Positions 34,985 through 49,388 are shown, counted from the stretch's first letter. The stretch is 64,000 nucleotides of DNA from Escallonia rubra (GCA_033065855.1 JAVXUO010002407.1:124001-188000); one strand, 5' to 3'. Notes: generated from the letters alone by a model not told the origin. Numbers and translations: made by a program.

Positions 34985-37095
34985 GAATTGACCACCCCAA
35001 GATCCGTTGTCTCTGCTGCTGCTGTAAAGTACCCATCGCACACGTGTCCCGATAACTGCATCCAATGCGGTGTGGAGAGATGGATGCGGCGGGTGCTATG
35101 TACCCCTTTCGATTATGCCATGATGGAAACTCATTAGCTTTGTTTACGGGTGCTCGAGTAGAATCACTTCAAGGTGTGTGGTAGGCTGAGTGAAAACGGT
35201 TTTAGACGAATACCAGTGAATGAGTTACAGGGCGTCGGAAGATCGGCCATTAAAGTTGGAAAGGTGCCAAATTAGCCAAAGAGGGTACACTAATTAGCTG
35301 CACCCTTTACTTAAATAATAACTAGGGCACAATGGCACATAAGGAGAACTTTTGGCTGTTACACCAACAGTAAAAAAAAAATAGCTTCAATTTATTGTCT
35401 AAGTTAAATATTTTCGTTGACTTTAATTAGTGACGCTTAAAATGTACTGTTAAGAAATATCGTTGAAAATGTTATCAGAAATGTCACTGACTGTAATTAG
35501 CGACTATTAATAATTACAATACAAGACGTTATAGTTATCTTCCTACAACCAATAGCACAAAGAATCTATCTGGAATGGTGGTAACAACAGTTTCTGAAAT
35601 GACACCCTTATGGGATATGAGAGCAGCTCTCACACAAACTTGTGTACGACCTATGTACAATGTCCCTAAAGGATGTTTTGAGAAAATGCAACTCTTGACG
35701 CTTTTTCCATAAATAGAAAGAACTGTTACCAGAAAAACAGAACAAGACCAAAGAAAAACCAACAAGAAACTCACATCTCAGTCATTAAAGAACCTCGCAC
35801 ACCCAAAAGAGAAAAAAGAAGAAATATTTACCAATGGCAAATGAAAAACTTTGATGGTACAATACAACAAATAGGAAAGAAGGCAGAAGAAGAAAACATT
35901 GACGCAACCAAGCACACATCAATTTGGATTTTTTTTTTATTTTTTTATATTGTACCACTGCTAACATTATTTACAGTTCTTTTCCGACCTTGTAACTTCC
36001 TATACTCCTACTAGCTACTAGTCATGATTTTATCTTCCTGAGCTCTATTCTGCCTTGAGATACTTTTAGTAAATGCTAACTCCATCAGAAAAGCAAAACG
36101 AATTTACAGATCACATTTTTACCGCAAAAAATTTGGGTCAACTTCCATTTCTTCTGATGACTGACAGACCGCGTAGAAGCTTCTCCATGCCCTTGTTATG
36201 GTTCTCATAGTCGTATTGTAGTTGGCCCATCAGGCCATCATGTCTCTGCTTGTTTCTGATTTGTCTGCATATTAGTAAAGTAAAGGTAATACAGTGCGTA
36301 TGTACACTTAAGCAAACAGTTAACAAGCATAACAAATCCTTGTTACGACTGCCTTCTCCTCCAATTTTCATTGTTTCTGATTTGTTCTTTTTGGTGGATT
36401 CTAGAACAATGACCGACTGCCAAGATTTATTGTTTGAATAGTGTGGTACAACTGCAGTATAGAGAGGTCAATAGGTTTTCATAGAACATTTTTGCAGCAT
36501 AGAGAGGTCGATGAGTTTACACTATCTGACTATCCTATTGGCCACCAATGGTATGGATGGATGGGATTCGTTCAGTCGTACATTTGTATACTTGAAGGAA
36601 ACCACGTGTATACCATGAAAAAATGTTTCAAAGCTCAAACCTTCGAATACAAAAGATGCCACAGTTTGAACACTGGTGACCAAAGCAGTACATGGCTAAA
36701 TACGTCAAGCACTCGCAAGTTTTAGTGAGAGCAACTTTTAACAAGCAAGTGCTTAATTTGTTTAAAAGTAGTTTAAGCTTCATATCACCGAGTTCTATGA
36801 TGGTTTTGAACTGATCAATGTAACAATGAGGCTGTTATAAACAAAATCGAATGTTTAACTTACTACATCAAACAAGGTCAGTTTTTTCATTCAATGAAAG
36901 AGAGAGGATATATGTAGCGTGAAGCACCAAAGCAGTATTGAATGGAAGCTAATATGAACATACCTTAGCAAACCTTTCCGAGATCATTTGTATGCCTTTG
37001 GGAGAGAACGAGAAAATGTATTAATATGATGGACGTCCCTTGAGTGAGTTAAGGGACTAGAATGTGACTATTAGATTCGAAGGCTCAAGAGATAT
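34982..37095. other. Region downstream of the PH-RCC1-FYVE gene
   Basis: No independent gene is recognised. Part may be the 3' untranslated region of the minus-strand gene ending at 37096. A minus-strand stretch at about 36138-36264 follows an acceptor-like TATGCAG and stays open for about 42 codons (GQLQYDYENHNKGMEKLLRG), but its phase fits no exon I can join. Confidence 0.45.
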
Positions 37096-40000
37096 CTAGC
37101 TGGTCAATTGGCTCCAAGTAGGGATAAGGCTCAAAGTACTTGAGGTGTTTTCCGCAAATGTATCTGACATTCCGCATAAGGAAGATGCCTGAGGTATCCT
37201 TACCGAAATGTCTTTCAACTGCCAGGAAATTGAACAACACCCTAGTCAATAATCTTATTTTGAAGGTGTATTACAAATGGGTATCAAGTTATTGACCATA
37301 TAATGTAATGAGATAACGCAGGCAGGAAACAAAACGTCATTGGCCTTATTTTCATATTGGGCAATCAACACCACCTTCTTCTATCTGTATCCAATATTCA
37401 ACATTTAATAGCCAACCTAACATGCATATCGAATCTGACCCAGAAGGCGCTAGCAAAAAAAATTTCTTGGGCCAGCTGAAGCAGATCAATAGGTTTAATA
37501 CATGACAATGCAAACAACGATTTGCAAAGCCTGGAGTAAACAAGCTAATATGCTTTGGCCATTATAGATGACTTGTGCAACTAACCAATAAAAAGCCTAT
37601 CTACAAGAAGTTGCGGAACAATGTATTTCTCAGAAAATATCACTTCGAGTTTTGGACAAAGGCCATGAGGTTCTAAACAAATAAAAAAATGTTTAGTTAG
37701 TCTAGAAGGAGAAACTATATATACTACAACAAGTAGCAAGAAAGTCAATTTCTCCACTATACCACCTCAATAGCTGCCAAAGTTAGGCCAGGAGATAAAG
37801 TTTTTTTATGGTCTAATTAAGTAGAGCTGAGAAAAAACATATACTAAACCTTCAGCAAGAAGTTACTTCCCAACTGCATTGTTAAACTAGTATTCTAGTG
37901 TCCTCTTCTCCAGTTTTTCCTCTTTTATTTTCTAGTCATCAGATGTTTTCCATGATATTGTTTTAGAGAGAACCCCACTAAAGGCTTGTAAGCACGAATG
38001 AAGCCTATATCAGACTTACGTTCTTTGACTGTATATGTCTCTCACGAAATGATTTCGCTCCCAGTTCCAACTACATTTGTTGTGCTGAAGCGGCATCAGA
38101 ATATTTTTGTGTCTACAACACCACCACTGTCCACTGACTTGCATACCACTTAATAGGCAAGATAGGTTAATTTTCTTAATCCTAACTTTAACATATCAAT
38201 TATGTTTCTAGGTAGCTTAAGGAGGAAACATTTGTTTTTCCCTCCTCGATATACTCCTATTCTTCTTATACTTCTTTTTTGTCTTTTTCTTTGAGTTGAT
38301 CCACTTCTCTGTTCTCTATCCTTCAAGGAACGACTACGCCTTCGTTCAAACTAGTTGGGGTCTGCTACAGGGATCTTTTTCTTCTAAAGTAAGTTCGGAT
38401 CCTACTCAAATTAATTTGTTTTGTCCTAGCAGAACTTAATCTTTTGGCTGTTGGTCAGAAGATCTGAATTAGCTAACCATGGTTACAGCAGTGGACTTAC
38501 TCAAAATTGTAGTTCTGCTATAAATGATGAAGATATCAGGGGAAGGACTACGCTGTAAACCGTTCATGAACTCGAGAAACAGTAGTCTTTTACTACGAAG
38601 CAATGCTATTATCTCCAGCTTAATAATATCTTGCAGGCACAAAATGAGGAACCAGAATACTGTTTGAATAAGTACTGCGTAAGCATCCCTCTCCACCCCC
38701 CCACCCCCCCAAAGCCCTAAATTACAATCTAGAGGAAGTATTTTAACTGTTCTATGAATTTCAGCTGGGTTGAATAACTTTGGAGTACATCATTTGACCT
38801 ATAATATGCGTATTCAGATAGAGAGCTAGCAGAAAATGTATCCTATCATGGCATTTGACTCCGAATACATATAGTCACTGGTAGATGCACTACATAAAGA
38901 TACTAATATGTACCGTGAAACCTGTCTACACTTCACCCAAAAAAGCTGAATAAAAACGAAGTAGTGTACCTTCGAGACTAAGGTTATACACAAGAGACAA
39001 TTTGAAGGACACTTACGTATACCATACAGTTTTTATGATGAATTTGTGGAAGATATCGAAAGGAATTCTCTCACCTGCATGGTTAGAGATTTGATAACTT
39101 CTTTCGCAGCCTTGTTTTTCTCCCTTTCGTCCATAGCTAATCGAGTTGCCTCTTTCAACTGCCTTGATGTTCTTCCAACCTCTGCTTCTAGTAGTTGAGC
39201 TCTGTGAGAAAGAACTTCCACCTATGTGCAAAACTCCTGGTTATATAAGATCAAAGTTTGTGGCGACTGTGTTCTTATTAATTCCCATCGAGAGGAAGGA
39301 CCTTCACCAAAAAACTAATATCCTATCTTACTAAATTTTGTAGCTAGCTGTCACTAGTTAACTGCCAAGTTTAAATCATTCGTTGTGGGTGTCCATTTCA
39401 GAGTAATCTAAACAAGTAGCCGCTATATCTAATTGGATCAGGAAAGCAATTCCGATTACAAGTTTCGCTTCCCTCGAATCCATAGTTATATATCAAAACC
39501 CAAGATATACAGGCAGAATCTTCAAGATACAAAAGACTAGATTCAATAGGCAATAGCCAAAACTTGTAAATATGCACTTGAAGATATCATCTTCACATGA
39601 AAGGAGTGTCACCATCCAGTAACTTTAGACTAGCAACTACCGTTTGTGGAGTCGATCACAGTAGCATTAGTTGACTGTGGATGTACTGGTATAGGGAGCA
39701 TAGGTTGCGCAACGGAATTCAGTTAACAAGGCAGTCTCTTTTACTTTTTCTATTAAACCCCTAAAGCTGACAAGCAGAAAGACACACAAAAGCAATCTGT
39801 ACTCTGACAGCAATGCAATCAACCAATCTAGGTTCCACCAGGAGGATAGAGAGCGTTAAAATGCTATCATGGTCCTCAATTTCAGTTCTGAGTATATAAA
39901 CGAGAAACATTTTCAACTGTAATCGAGGTTATTAATGAAGCTAGAAGAGACTCTTTCACGCTAATAATTCAGATGCAGCGAAAGCATCAAATTAGTCCAT

Positions 40001-43000
40001 TTTGGAGTTATTGTGCACTTACCTGTTCTCTTAAGATGGATATATCTTTGGTGAGGTTGTCAGTTGTCCTCTTTGAATCATCAAGAACGGCATCAGGATA
40101 TGCAAGAGCAGCAAAGGTGGATGTAAGTGATGTGGAACAAGGACTCGAGTTCACAGAGGCAGGAGAAGCCGCCTGAGAATTCACTGTTGAACCAGTAATA
40201 GATGCAGATACTTTCTCAGAGCATTCAAACAAAGAAGTTGATGAATCTGTTGTATTAGAGCTTTCTCGTCGAAAACATTCATTATTCGAGTCCAATTTGC
40301 TGTACTGTTTCGACTTTCGGCTATCAGTCCGTCTGAATGAATCAAATGAGGAGAGCCTGGAAAGAAGGCCTCGAGATTTGTGATGCAAGGTCTCTGGGTC
40401 CTTCACAGCTGAATTGCAATGTTTACTCCCACTTGTGGCTTTGGGGGGTCGATAACTTGATCTGGTTACAACGCCCTTGTTTAGTTTAGCAAAACAATCT
40501 TCGCATACACGATAAGGCTTGTTCATTTTTGGAGCCAAAGCAGCTTTTAGAGATCTCTTACTGGTGCAGATTTTGCAAAAGACTAGCCCACAGTTATAAC
40601 AGTTATGACGTTTCCTTCGGTAATTAAATGGAGTACGACAACCAGAACACATGGAATGATCAGCAGTGCACACCCTGTTGTTAAGACAAATGGCAGCAGT
40701 GAAATTGGATCCACACACAACTCTCTTTACTTGTTTGTCTGCAAGAGCTTCAACCAGCGTTGGAGTGTTCCTATCATCAAAGTCTCCATGCCCTAATTGA
40801 CCATTTGCTCCCTTTCCCCAAGTGTAAACCTCAGACTCTGAACTCAAAACTGCAACATGATGATAACCGCATGCGATCTGTTCAATGAAATTGTTTCTGA
40901 TGTTACCTTCGATGCAAATGGGAAGCATACCAGCACTTCCAGGATTTCTGAGCTGTCCATAATCACTGCTCCCTGTTGTATATACTTGGCCTAGGGTAGT
41001 AAGAACAATTGTGATACTGTGGCCACAGACTACTTGACAGCAGTTTGTGTCATTCAACACTGCTACAGAGGATGGAAAAAGTCTAGGATCTTTATCACCA
41101 TGACCAAGCTGGCCCTTTTCCCCATCCCCCCAGGTAAACAGCTTTCCACTTGAGCAGCTATCGGAACTCGAGGGTTCAGAAGTAACCTCTGCAACGGCAG
41201 CAGTGTGCCAAACACCGCAAGACACCCTTAACGTCCGTAGTCCTTTTAGTGTCTCAACTTCCCTTGGAACACTTGTGCTAGCACGATCTCCATGGCCTAG
41301 GGCGCCAAAAGTTCCATCTCCAAATGTAAACAGCAGACCTGCTGATGTAACAGCAGCTGAGTGCCATGGTCCACATGAAACAAATGATACATGCATACCC
41401 TCCATCCCACCAAATAATTTCTTAGGGGTCCAGTAGCTTAGTTCAGTTCCATGTCCAAGAAGGCCAAAATTGTGGATACCGTCACCCCAAGTATAAAGAT
41501 CCCCAGATACTGTTACAGCGCAAGTATGATTTTCTCCACATGCTACCGACTTAATGTGCAATCCGCTAAGAGCGTTGATGAGCTTCGGGTTGTTAACATC
41601 AGCTTCTACTCCATGCCCAAGTCTGCCACCTGAGCCCTCTCCCCAACTGAAGATCTCCCCTTGTTTGGTCACCAACACTGCGTGTTTACTGCCGCAGGCA
41701 ATATTTTGAGCATCAAGGACCAACGTCGATTCCAGAGCCTTTGGCCAAAGTGCATTAATTCTAGCACCAGATGATTCTTCGATTCTATGCTCGCCACCAC
41801 CCAGAACCCCATCATTAATCCCTTCCCCCCAAAAGAAAACATCACTTGGAGTATTAAAATCTTGAAGAGGAGATCCAGGAGCTGAGGAACTTGCTGCACT
41901 GGATAGACTAACTCGAGAAGTATCTGCAGAGCTCCTGCCGTTCAGGTCATCTAATCCCCCAGATGAATGTGAACTTAGAGAACTGGCGATAAAGTCTCCC
42001 TGCAGGGAACCTTGGTCTACTGAATTATATAGTGCAAAATCAGAAAATGCTCTTCCCAAACTTCTCTGCGGGAAAGTCTCAAAAGGGAGCGGAAATGTTT
42101 GGGTGCTCCTTCTGTCCTGTGACAAACAAAGTAACCAAATTTATATGAAAAGGCAACAGATTATTCAAGTATCAAGAGCAGTATATAAGAGACCTCGTAG
42201 ACTATATCGCTGCTGCTACTTGAGGCAAACGATTTAGAGTTTCTTTGCAAAAGGGTACTTGAACTATCTGACGATGCACTATCGCTTCTTGCTTCGTTTC
42301 TCCATTTCTGACAGTTACCCCGTGAAACTAATGCCCTGAGTGCAGCAAACCAAACTTCTGCTTCATCCTTGTCTTTGCATATCTGACCAGTGCTCAATAA
42401 TTAATGACAGTTAGATTATTTAACAGCAGCACTGTCTAAAGTTCTAGGAACTGACAGAGCATCACACAGCTGAAGTACATATGATACATATGCATCTGTA
42501 CATAAACAGAAGACAAGGATGTAGGCAAGATCTATGCAGCACCACAAGAAAAAAAAAAGTAAATAAGTATGTAGAATGCTGATTAAAGGTAAAGTCAATT
42601 ATGAATTTTCATCACCAATCATTACACGTATAGTACATTCATGTCCTTAGCCCTCCTTCCTTTACTTAACACAGCAATGGTATCTCACAGAAGGTTAACT
42701 TGTGGAGGGAAAAAGGACATGTATTTCTTTTTATGACTAGTCAAACCTACATGTCAACTCAATCCATACAACTTCTACTTATTCGGTATTATATCAAAAG
42801 AGCGCATGTTGCATGGCTCCCACCACTGTGGAGTCTGGGGAGGGTTGAAGTATGCAGCCTTACGCCCTAACCCACATTGGCAGAGTGGTAACTTCTATTT
42901 ATTCGGTATTATATTGGCTCCCGCCACTGTCTAGTTTGCGGAGGGTTGAGGTATGCAACATTACCATTCTGCCACTGGCATTTATTCTACGTAACTGCGT

Positions 43001-43507
43001 AGAGCTTGACTTAATAACTTGCAAAGTTCAATAATAATAAATTGTAGGTCATACACAAGCCAATGCCACCCTTCTTCTGAGCCTGGGATTGAATTAAAGT
43101 TAAATACAGAAAGAAGTAAACAAGTCGATATTCCAGAACTTTCAAAACTATTTTTGGCATATGTGCCAGAAGGGACAGTAGGGGCCAATCTATCCTCCCC
43201 TAGCAGAGAAGCGTCAATGAATTTCCAGGTTTTACAGTGCCAAAATATTGGAACATGTAAAATGACATTTTTATCTATTAAATGATCCTACATCAAACTT
43301 TTAAATGAGTCTAAAGACCTAACAAAGACAAGGTTTAGAGAAGAATTGGCATAACTATGATACGCATAAAAAACTCAATATGGTAATGTTGCCATTCCAG
43401 TCTACACAGGCATAGAAGGTTATTCACTAATCAATCCACTCCTCCCTCTCTGCAACGCCTGCAATCTGAACCATGTCACTTTTCATCAGTACATTCAACT
43501 TGTGGTC

Positions 43508-43551
<44 letters not shown>

Positions 43552-46500
43552 GAGCTTGACTTAAAAGTTGCAATGTTCAATAATCATAAATTGTACGTCA
43601 TATATGAGCCACAAGACAATGCCACGCTCCTTCTGAGCCTGGGATTCAATTTAAGTTGAAGACTCCAAGCACTAAATAAGTAGTTATTAGACTTATTACA
43701 GAATTTTCGGAACTCTTTTTCGCATATGTGCCACAGGGGACAGGAGGGGGCCATTCTATCCTCTCCTTACAGAGAAGCGTTTATGACTTTCCAGGTTTTC
43801 CAGTACCAAGTATATTGCAAAATGTAAAATGAGATACACAAATGACATTTATATCTATTAAATGATCCCACATCAAACTTTTGAATGAGTCTAAAGACCT
43901 AAAGCAGATGAGTTTTGAAGCAAAATTGGCATAACTATGATACAAATAAAAAAACTCAATATGTCAATGTACCATTCCAGTCTATAGAAGGTTATTCACT
44001 ACTCAATCCACTTCTCTGTCTCTGCAACGCCTGCAATCTGGACCATGTCACTCTTCCTCAATACATTCAACTTGTGGTCCTTGCACTTGCTTAGTTAAGT
44101 CTCTCTTGAGTCTCTCTCTCAATCGATCGATCGATTGACCGATCGATCGACCAACCGGTCGATCGTTTTGTCCTTTCTCAACACTTCCATGTGAAGGACA
44201 CTTGTTTGTTAACATGTACTTTTTTCCTTTTCAGGACATGGTAATTTATTGAGACCAAACAAGTCAAAAAGCCCAAAAAACAACAAAGCTCGGATGAAAC
44301 AATGAGCCCGCAACAACACAATTTGATAAGTAGTAAATACAAAGCAAACCCGCAAACCCCCCCAAGGCAGAACCAAACATGACCATCAACCTAGACTTCA
44401 AAGATTATACATGGACATATGATCATTGAGCAAAGATTAGAAAAAAGAGGTCACTCCTGTATTTCTCGCAAATATATTACAACTAACTGGCCATGTTTAG
44501 ATAACACCAGCACGTGGTTCACAAGAAAAGTTAGGTTCCTTAGAGTAAGATCAAACACCCACCAAATCCAAGGACCTGTTGCTGTATATAAGTGAAAATG
44601 ATTGATATTCCTTCTCCGGCCGCGGATACCTTTGAAATATTGCCTGTAAGTTACAAAAAAAAAATTAATTTATTAAGTTGCATGCTGTGCACTGAACAAA
44701 ATGTGAGGCTTACTAGCAAGTGATAAATATCATGTCCTATTCAAAGTATGCTTGTTAATGAAGAAACAGAAGCATTTATCATACACTTTGTTGCTTGAAC
44801 AGCTTTTAATGCAAAGCAGAAGTACGAAATCCCCTTCAGTGTTAGTGCTAGTCTTTCAGCAATTGAGGGGGTATATTGGAGACGATATTCATTTTTGTGT
44901 GAAGGCACCATGTCTTATACATGCAGATAACTGGAGAAATATATGAATCAAACTTCAACCATGCCTCCTAAAACACAAAGTACTATTATCTTAATTCCTT
45001 TTTTATTTCATAGATGTAGTTTTTATATCTCGACCAACAAAGGGACAAATGGTTTTATTGAAAAGAGTCGACTTTGGATGGGAAAGTCTACTCTATCTGA
45101 GATTATTTGGTACACATGCACAAAAATAGCCCAAACTTACGGTGCGCTGTCCTGGTATGATCCTTGAAACATGACTTAACTGGAGCTGTTTCTCCTGTTT
45201 GCCAACATACCATATTATCATTGTCTCATCCTGAAACATGTGTAGCTGAACTTTAGTTGAAGAAAGTGTAAGAAATATTTTATTTGTATGGCAGAAGATC
45301 ACACTTGCCGGCCTAGAGTGTGGTTTGAATTAGTCATCATACAGTGAGTTTGGCAACTCTGTTTGCTTTGGAGGTTAACAGAACATATTGAAGAGTATGG
45401 AAACAATGGGCACCAAAACTACTAAACCTATATAAGAAGAAAACGACTAATGAAAGAAAGTCATGCATACGTTTCCCACTTTTCCAGGCATCGTGTAAGT
45501 GCATGTGCTCACCTAAAACAACACACACACACACACACACAGAGCACAAAACTACTGAACTTTATCAGAAAAATGAAATACGAGGGGTATATTCCTAGAA
45601 AGTACATGTAGCGGCATTCAAAAAAAATTTCTCGTAAGCCAGCTATTTCACTAACACTGACAAATGACCATCTATGTTTACACAACATTATACTCAGCTC
45701 AATGTTACAAAAGCATGTCATCTGAACTGAACACTACAAGGACGAGAGGAATTTACATATTGCAAATAGAATATTGAGTAATTGTCATCTTAAAAATGAT
45801 ATTAGGGCCAATGCAAACCAAATCTATGCAAACAGGAAAGAACAAACAATTATAGGCGATGTATAAATTCTTCAGCATTTACCTAATTTGATATACACAA
45901 ATATGACAAACAAGCATCTACATATATGTCTTAATTTTTGCTCTAGAATTGGGATCAATAGGTAGATACTTGGTTCTTTTTTTTTTTTTTTTTTCCTTTG
46001 TAAGAAGTGTGTGCGTGTGTGCATGTGTTTCTGGTGAGCATCTGAATGGACCAGTGCAATAGTGGTGCTGGTACCATGCCATTCATTTTAGGGACTTCCA
46101 GGAGGGTCATTTAAACAGGTTCATGTAGTTAAAATGCAAGTTTCAACTTGTATAAAACAGAGGTCACTTGCCTCTGTTTATAAATTGGACATTTTTCTTC
46201 TATTCGCTGAATAGTATAGGGAAGCTTTTATGAGATTTCAATGCCCATACAGCACCCGATGGATTACCTACAAATATATAAGTTGAATTTTAGGCAATCA
46301 CATGTTAGCTCCAATAGTGCATCGGATGAGGATGAATCTTTTTTTCTCAAAAAGGTTTAACTAGGCAGGATTCAGATTAACAAATTCAAACAAATTGAAG
46401 CTCCTTACTTCCTGGTGTAACACGTTGACCAATCAATCTTACCCAACAAAATAAGGCAATGAAAAACTGCCACTTAATTCAGCAAGATCATAAAGGCCAT

Positions 46501-49388
46501 ACACCTGAACCTTTACCTTTATTATAAGGTTGTAAAACCAGCATCGAATCCACTCATATAGCAAAATTACTAATCCAAATACTTTTGCAGTCCATATAGT
46601 CTAAGATTTTCATACATGTTACACGTTTCAAATAGTGTTTTACTCTTTCGGGGGTGAGTGGAGGGAGGAGGAGGGAGAGAAACTCCACATTTGTTATGGT
46701 TAGCATCACATCTTTTACAAGCTGGTGTCATACCTAGAAGAAGGAGAAGGGTGGCATTAGGTAGCTAACAAGCAGAGCAAAACATATGTTAGATCACATG
46801 TAAGTAAAGACTTGACTGCAATTCTCCGTAGACAGACATAGTGAAACAGTAATCCTGTGTTTGGCATGAAGTAATGAGTTGGGTTTGAATCACCACGGAG
46901 TTAAAAAAGGAAAAAGGAAAACAGAGTAATTGCGAAGATTCAATTTTCAAAATAGGTGGGCCTGACCCAAACATAACATCTGACTCTGTTGCTTGCAAGC
47001 CAAATTGATATCTCTCAAATGTTCAAGATAACAAGATCCATAAATTGAACGTTCCAAACCATAATGCAAAAATTTTTGCTTAAAAGGATCATTAATTCTC
47101 ATCAATCACCGTTACATAGAAAAGGACTAACATCTTAAAAAACTCTATTAATTTATTGATGCTTGATGCAGTAAACGTACATTAGAAAGCCGGACTGGAC
47201 AGAACTTCGGCTTCCCTCTGCGTCCATACTTCAGTAAATATGACCCTCTCTTTAAAGCTGTAATGGCCTGGATTTAAACAAATTGACCACAAAAAAAAAA
47301 GCATCAAGATATATAAAAGAGAGCACGCTATAAGGAACAAAATATTTTAACAAGCTTCATATAAGCAAGGATAAAGATGTAAGGTACCATCTACTCTAAA
47401 AGCTCAAGTTTTGGAGAATGGGCCAACAATATTTGCTTAACTCTCCCCCTGCCATGCAAGCTGGAGAGAAATCAAGGTGCACCAACACCCGGGCACAAAC
47501 AAAACGGAGTGCATTGATTCTTATAGACGGAATCAAATGTGCAAGCGGGAAGAAACTAAGCCAAGACTTACCTTAACAGATGTCGGATATCATGTGAAGT
47601 TACCATCTACTCTAAAAGCTAAAGCTGTTAGAGAATGGGCCCAGGCCCAAAAATGTTATCACGCTTAGCAAACGAAACATGCAACTAAAACTGAGGATGC
47701 CATAAATCTTGCAAATCGTACATTGTAGCGTACCTGTACTAGTAGATGAAAGTTTTGTATGCACGACAATATAGAAAATGAGCAATAGGTTCAGAGTCTC
47801 AAAATTACTTTCAATACCAGAATACATTCATTTAGTAATGTCTGTAACATGTACACCATATGCATTTCTAATTTGCATTGTATAGGAGTTTGAGATGGCT
47901 AGGAGGCTAGATAATTATCTAGTAATTTTTTCAGCAAAGGTGTGGATTGGCAAGGTTCAGCACAAGAAGCCTAAGGTGTTAGCCTTCATAGAGAGTGTGT
48001 CAAAGTTGACAGACAAGTACTAGGGTACGTTCCAAAGAGATAAGTCCTGCAAAGTAGAAAGTTTTATAATAGAACTTTTAGGGCATTTGGAACAGAAAAA
48101 TCTAAGAAGAGAAATAGGTAAACGAGATATACTTGAAAGATTGAGTTCGATATGGTGGTTTAGTGTATGCCAATGATTACAATGGGCCTGAAACATGAAG
48201 AACGCGCATATCTGACAAAGGAAGCAAAATAATAACTCAATGGTTTTGACCCCAGAACTACCATCAAGGAAAGAATATCAGTCAACTCCAAAACCAAAGA
48301 GAACTCACAACTTTATTCAATATAAGGTCAGCCCTCCCTCTTAATTGCAGTCCACTACCATGCAAAAATGTGCTGGACCATTAGGTTCATAATGGGTACT
48401 CATACAGCTATTGTATTCAGTGCAACTACTAGCTAACACTAAAATAAGTCATTAAGGCACGCATGTTTAATGATGGAACATTTAGGTGCCTCTTATAAAG
48501 AAGGTAACGTGGACATTCTATAAATTAAGCAATTTGCCTAAAATTGAAGAAGCCATCGACCAAGTATGTTTTTGAAGAATTAACACGTCATCCTGTGACT
48601 TTTTAAATGGAAAAGTAGAAGCTTTCTCATTGAGATGCGGACCGATAGTTGCTACATGCGATGGATAAACTGTCCCAACAGGTTGTACCGCAACTCTAAC
48701 TTTTGTGCTGATGATATAGGCTAAGCAAGCAGGACGTGATCCAGCCAGAAATTCTCTATGAACAGCGCCTGCCTGAGGCTACGTGTATTCAACTTCTTTA
48801 TCTTCACTAATTGCACCAGAAGGAAGGGGGTGGGGTTGGGGTGGCAGAGCTAGAACGAAAACTTGATCCAAAACTGAAAAGGTATATACAGTCACATGTT
48901 TGATTTTGTTGTTTCTTACTTTTCTTTTTACTCAGTTTTTTAGGCTGCTAGTTCAGTCAGCTGCAGATACCCCCCGACATAACCATTATTTTTTCTTTTT
49001 GTCGGTTCACTGGGGCCAAATGACAAAAATTTCCAATGCAGATTTTTGAAAGAGACTAGGCTACTCCTGCCAGATCTTCCTGAAGGATATGGATCATCTG
49101 ACAGTCCTATTCCTTTCCAACGAATAGAAAAATGAAAAGGCATAAAATGTGTCCGAGTTACGTGATGTTGTTGCCAACAAAAGTTACAATTTCTTGATAA
49201 CAATTCATAAAAAGATAAGGCAGATTACTTTGAACGCTAAACGATCTATTAACATAGAATCAAATCATTTTGAAACTACGTCTTCTGAGCTGCATAAAAA
49301 AAGGAATAAATGAAGAGATGATTTATGGAAGTTGTTTTACCTGCTCAACATCCCTTTCCCCAAGACTACTCCTTTGCAGATTATTCAT
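37096..49388 (-). CDS. PH-RCC1-FYVE domain protein without a BRX domain
   Basis: Eight coding exons in transcript order: 49388-49341, 47267-47181, 45230-45141, 44643-44563, 42382-42194, 42116-40023, 39221-39075 and 37218-37096. All are phase 0 with GT-AG junctions, giving 952 residues. Residues 17 to about 130 are a PH domain (LLKYGRRGKPKFCPVRLSN, SRIIPGQRT, EAEVWFAALRAL). RCC1 repeats span about 256-646. The FYVE zinc finger has cysteines near 655, 658, 671, 674, 679, 682, 703 and 706, with the plant-type RRKRHNC. A coiled coil spans about 844-917. PRAF proteins bind phosphoinositides and may act in small-GTPase signalling on membranes. The BRX domain of PRAF1 is absent. The last exon is less certain: LKDISVRIP resembles the family's LKDMAERLP. 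Confidence 0.9.
42810..42960. repeat. Small intronic duplication with SINE-like phrases
   Basis: ATTCGGTATTATAT and TGGCTCCC(A/G)CCACTGT occur twice within 150 bp. The phrase GTCTGGGGAGGGTTGAAGTATGCAGCC resembles a sequence common in plant SINE-like repeats. I cannot delimit an element. Confidence 0.35.
43001..44085. repeat. 550-bp tandem duplication in an intron of the PH-RCC1-FYVE gene
   Basis: A block beginning AGAGCTTGACTTA at 43001 recurs at 43551. The two copies share long runs throughout, such as GAGCCTGGGATT, CATATGTGCCA and CTGCAACGCCTGCAATCTG. The copies are clearly diverged, so the duplication is not recent. It lies wholly within an intron and does not change the coding frame. Confidence 0.85.
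43507..43551. repeat. Compound CT/CA microsatellite at the duplication junction
   Basis: A CT run passes directly into a CA run and sits exactly between the two 550-bp copies. The first copy ends at its left edge and the second begins at its right edge. Confidence 0.9.
44120..44166. repeat. GATC/CGAT tetranucleotide repeat
   Basis: Imperfect copies of ATCGATCG are interrupted by TTGACC and ACCAACCGGTC. The stretch is largely self-complementary. It is intronic simple sequence. Confidence 0.7.

Noticed and set aside
40605..40796. Plus-strand frames opposite the PH-RCC1-FYVE exon
   Set aside because: Shadows of the long minus-strand coding exon.
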